A DNA stretch of 64,000 nucleotides from assembly GCF_000003815.2 (NCBI RefSeq), contig NC_049983.1:13289855-13353854 (forward strand), given 5' to 3'. This DNA is from Branchiostoma floridae (taxonomy: Eukaryota; Chordata; Leptocardii; Amphioxiformes; Branchiostomatidae). Position 1 is the first letter of the stretch; every line of letters starts with the position of its first letter. The notes beneath the pieces are model-generated. The model was given only the letters and a program-made list of their open reading frames with translations. It did no database searches and was not told the origin of the DNA. Shown here piece after piece: positions 61,691 to 64,000 of this stretch. Position numbers and translations under genes: made by a program.

Positions 61691-64000
61691 GAGTAATTAA
61701 AATCAGTGATAGCAAACTTTGCTTCGCCTGTACCAGTCTGTCTTTACCTCATATCTATATACGATCGAAGATATGAATGGGCTTTTAATCAGTAAGAAAA
61801 CAACATCGGCATTTATGCATGTATGGTAAGATATTACTAGAAGAAGAAAAATAATCCTATTTCTCAGGTAACTTGACCCAGGAAGACAGATTGACTAAGG
61901 AGAGACAGAAGAAATATAAGTCCCTGCCAACAAAGTCGTTAGCAACTAAACGTTACTCACAGTCGACTGACTGCTGATGACGGTCTCCTGGCAGAGTCGT
62001 CTGCAGCGCTGCGAGTATGATGAGACAAAAATAGCCTGTGTCAGCAACCTCCTCCTGTGCCTCAGGTTTCACGTGAGACTCATCAAAGCCTCCTCGTAGA
62101 TCACTGTTCAAAGCCGTTGGACATGCGGTAGGATGTTACATCTCCACTCTAAACATGCCCTGTGAGACATCCCGCTACATCCAATGTCCTAGCGCCAAGC
62201 AGTATGTTTGAAATAACAACTAAGAAAGACACGCCTTTTCGTGATTGTTATTTCCTGTCTGCAAACCGTCTGCAAATAAATAGGAGGATTGTTGCACCTT
62301 GCCTAAAGCGTGTATCTCACAGATGTTGGAAAGGAACACTAAAGATGATACCATAAACTGGCAGCGATGTCATTATATGTTTTTCTTACATGTCAGAGAA
62401 AGTAATGATCTCCTTTAGACATTTCGTGGATAAATAATGGTGATATGTGCTCTTTACTTTAAAGGAAATAAAGACATCAGCCTAAGTGGTGAGTAAGATG
62501 AAAGCATGTACGTGCACTTACTAAGAAAATATTATGTTGTTTACTACGTTCCAATAACTATGTTCCCATTATCTGTGGGGTGTAGATTTGGTGTTCAAAT
62601 CCCCCTTGATGGCTGTAACGTCAAAAAGCATTAGACAAATTTCAAATCTAATAAACCTGTCACATTTCTGCGAAGACATATTGAGGGTAGCCCCAGGCCT
62701 TCTACACACGTGTATCCTTATATCCTCATGTATTTATTATCCTGCCACTTAAAAAGGGACTCCTGACAAATATAGACAGGCAGTTCTAACATCTTGGAGA
62801 ACATTAAGTGCCAGACTATATCTACAAGTACTTCGCCAAATCCTCACCCGCCCGTGCACAAGTATTCATTTCTGACAGCCCGCTGTTTAGTCGTACCGGA
62901 GCAGGAGTCACACAGAACTATTTGTCATGCAGCACATTCCGTGACTATTTTCCTTCTGAGAAGGCGATGTAACGAACTGTGAAGTACTGCCTGTGATAGA
63001 CGACAGGTCTGACATTGCGGTTTGTAAATCAACTGTAAAGAATAGTTCTCTGCACCGACCTCGGGCACAGTCTGGTATATCTTTATTATTGGGAGTCGGG
63101 GTTACGGTATTTCTTTGTCTTAATATGATGAAGCTTTAACTTTAATAGACGTTGCCTATAGCTTTTACAGAGGCTTTGACACTTTTAGACAACAGAATCT
63201 TACTTTTGTCTCACTCTCACCCAGCAACGTGCTAAAATGTATCAAAATATGTGCATGTATGTTCCAAAATACCTCTTAACAAGTACAAGCAGCTCTTTCT
63301 AACTTCCTCTTGGGGGTTTTCACTGTAATATACTGTCCGAGTAGCCCTTTTTTTGCCAGTGCTAGCCCTGATTGTGTGATGTGGCAAGACTTGGTACCGC
63401 CATATTTCAGCTTAACCAACGATGCCTGATAGCGCGGGAACACGCCTGTGTTTATCAGGCAACCATGAGTTGCAGCTCCGACAACACGGGGGATTCGTCA
63501 GTGACTTTTAGCTGCCAAGAATTGATCCATCCTCCCAAGACTGCAGGCTTGTATCTATGAAGATCAGGAGAGAGAAATGTCCAATCAGAGAGACGGTGGC
63601 TCTGTCAGAGAGACCGTGGTGGCTCTGCGATAATCCTACCAATCCTACTAATCTGTATTCTTATCAACACCTCTGCAGTACCTGTCCGAGCTAAACCCTG
63701 CAGGGATGATGGCGGGAAAAAAGTTCAGACGACCGGTGCAAGCCTGACGAATGACTGAAAGGGAGCAAATGGACTTTCTTACCGATAGGCACATAAAGAC
63801 AAATACAGAAGTTGAAGGACTCTCATTCGAACTCTGTCCATCAAGTTTACTTGGCTATAGTTGGAAACAGGAGATGGATGGAGGTACAAGTTTGCCTCTT
63901 CCCCCTCACTGATCTGAGGTTCTGTGTAAATGCATAATGGTCAGACCGTGTAGAGTACGTGTCTACCTAGAACAAGATTTTTTGTTGTTGGTTCGCTTGT
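61691..64000. other. Intergenic DNA, no gene recognised
   Basis: No ORF over 64 codons and no repeat recognised. A minus-strand donor-like GTGAGT near 61960 with an open frame upstream was noticed but has no family match. Confidence 0.4.

Noticed and set aside
61960-62035. Minus-strand open stretch ending in GTGAGT, a possible exon of another gene
   Set aside because: Weak acceptor, no recognisable peptide, no partner exon in the window.

Overview
This is eukaryotic, animal-type genomic DNA: introns with GT..AG borders, short exons, many minisatellites, small inverted-repeat transposons, no long ORFs and one assembly gap. It most resembles an invertebrate deuterostome, and from repeat style I favour a cephalochordate (amphioxus). 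The species call is an inference and not proven by the sequence. I recognise one gene with confidence.

That gene lies on the minus strand. It encodes the N-terminus of an alpha-2/delta subunit of voltage-gated calcium channels (CACNA2D family, closer to the alpha2delta-1/-2 type). Coding exon 1 (32186 to 32098) carries a signal peptide, exon 2 is 29040 to 28959, and exon 3 is 25896 to 25780. The frame is continuous for 96 codons. Everything to the left (1-25779) reads as the third intron, with no further exon found, so the von Willebrand A, Cache and C-terminal parts are outside the window. A good acceptor at 32255 and a strong donor at 33750 suggest an upstream non-coding exon.

The most interesting signal is a set of motifs matching the vertebrate RE1/NRSE element, the binding site of the neuronal repressor REST/NRSF (core TTCAGCACCACGGACAG). 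By eye I count ten exact copies of its first ten bases (TTCAGCACCA), all on the plus strand, where well under one is expected by chance. They occur as single sites (2433, 2571, 3348, 10653/10674, 17190, 17270, 38359, 53552) and as degenerate versions forming whole minisatellites (13049-13460 with a 23-bp unit; 16966-17290 with a 20-bp unit; possibly 10381-10460). Most lie in the large intron of a neuronal ion-channel gene, which is a plausible REST-type target.

Layout: 1-25779 intron 3 (AT-rich, CpG-poor, RE1-like sites and minisatellites); 25780-32255 the first three coding exons and two introns, with a small Harbinger-like element at 29165-29547; about 31150 a sharp change from CpG-depleted to CpG-rich DNA just inside intron 1; 32256-50584 CpG-rich upstream DNA without recognisable genes, holding a 51-bp minisatellite and two adjacent small transposons (44554-44950); 50585-51483 N gap; 51484-64000 gene-free DNA with two more RE1-like sites, a fold-back pair of GC-rich elements (55759-56200), a composite duplicated repeat (56698-59127) and a CpG-rich transposon-like insertion (about 60305-61690).
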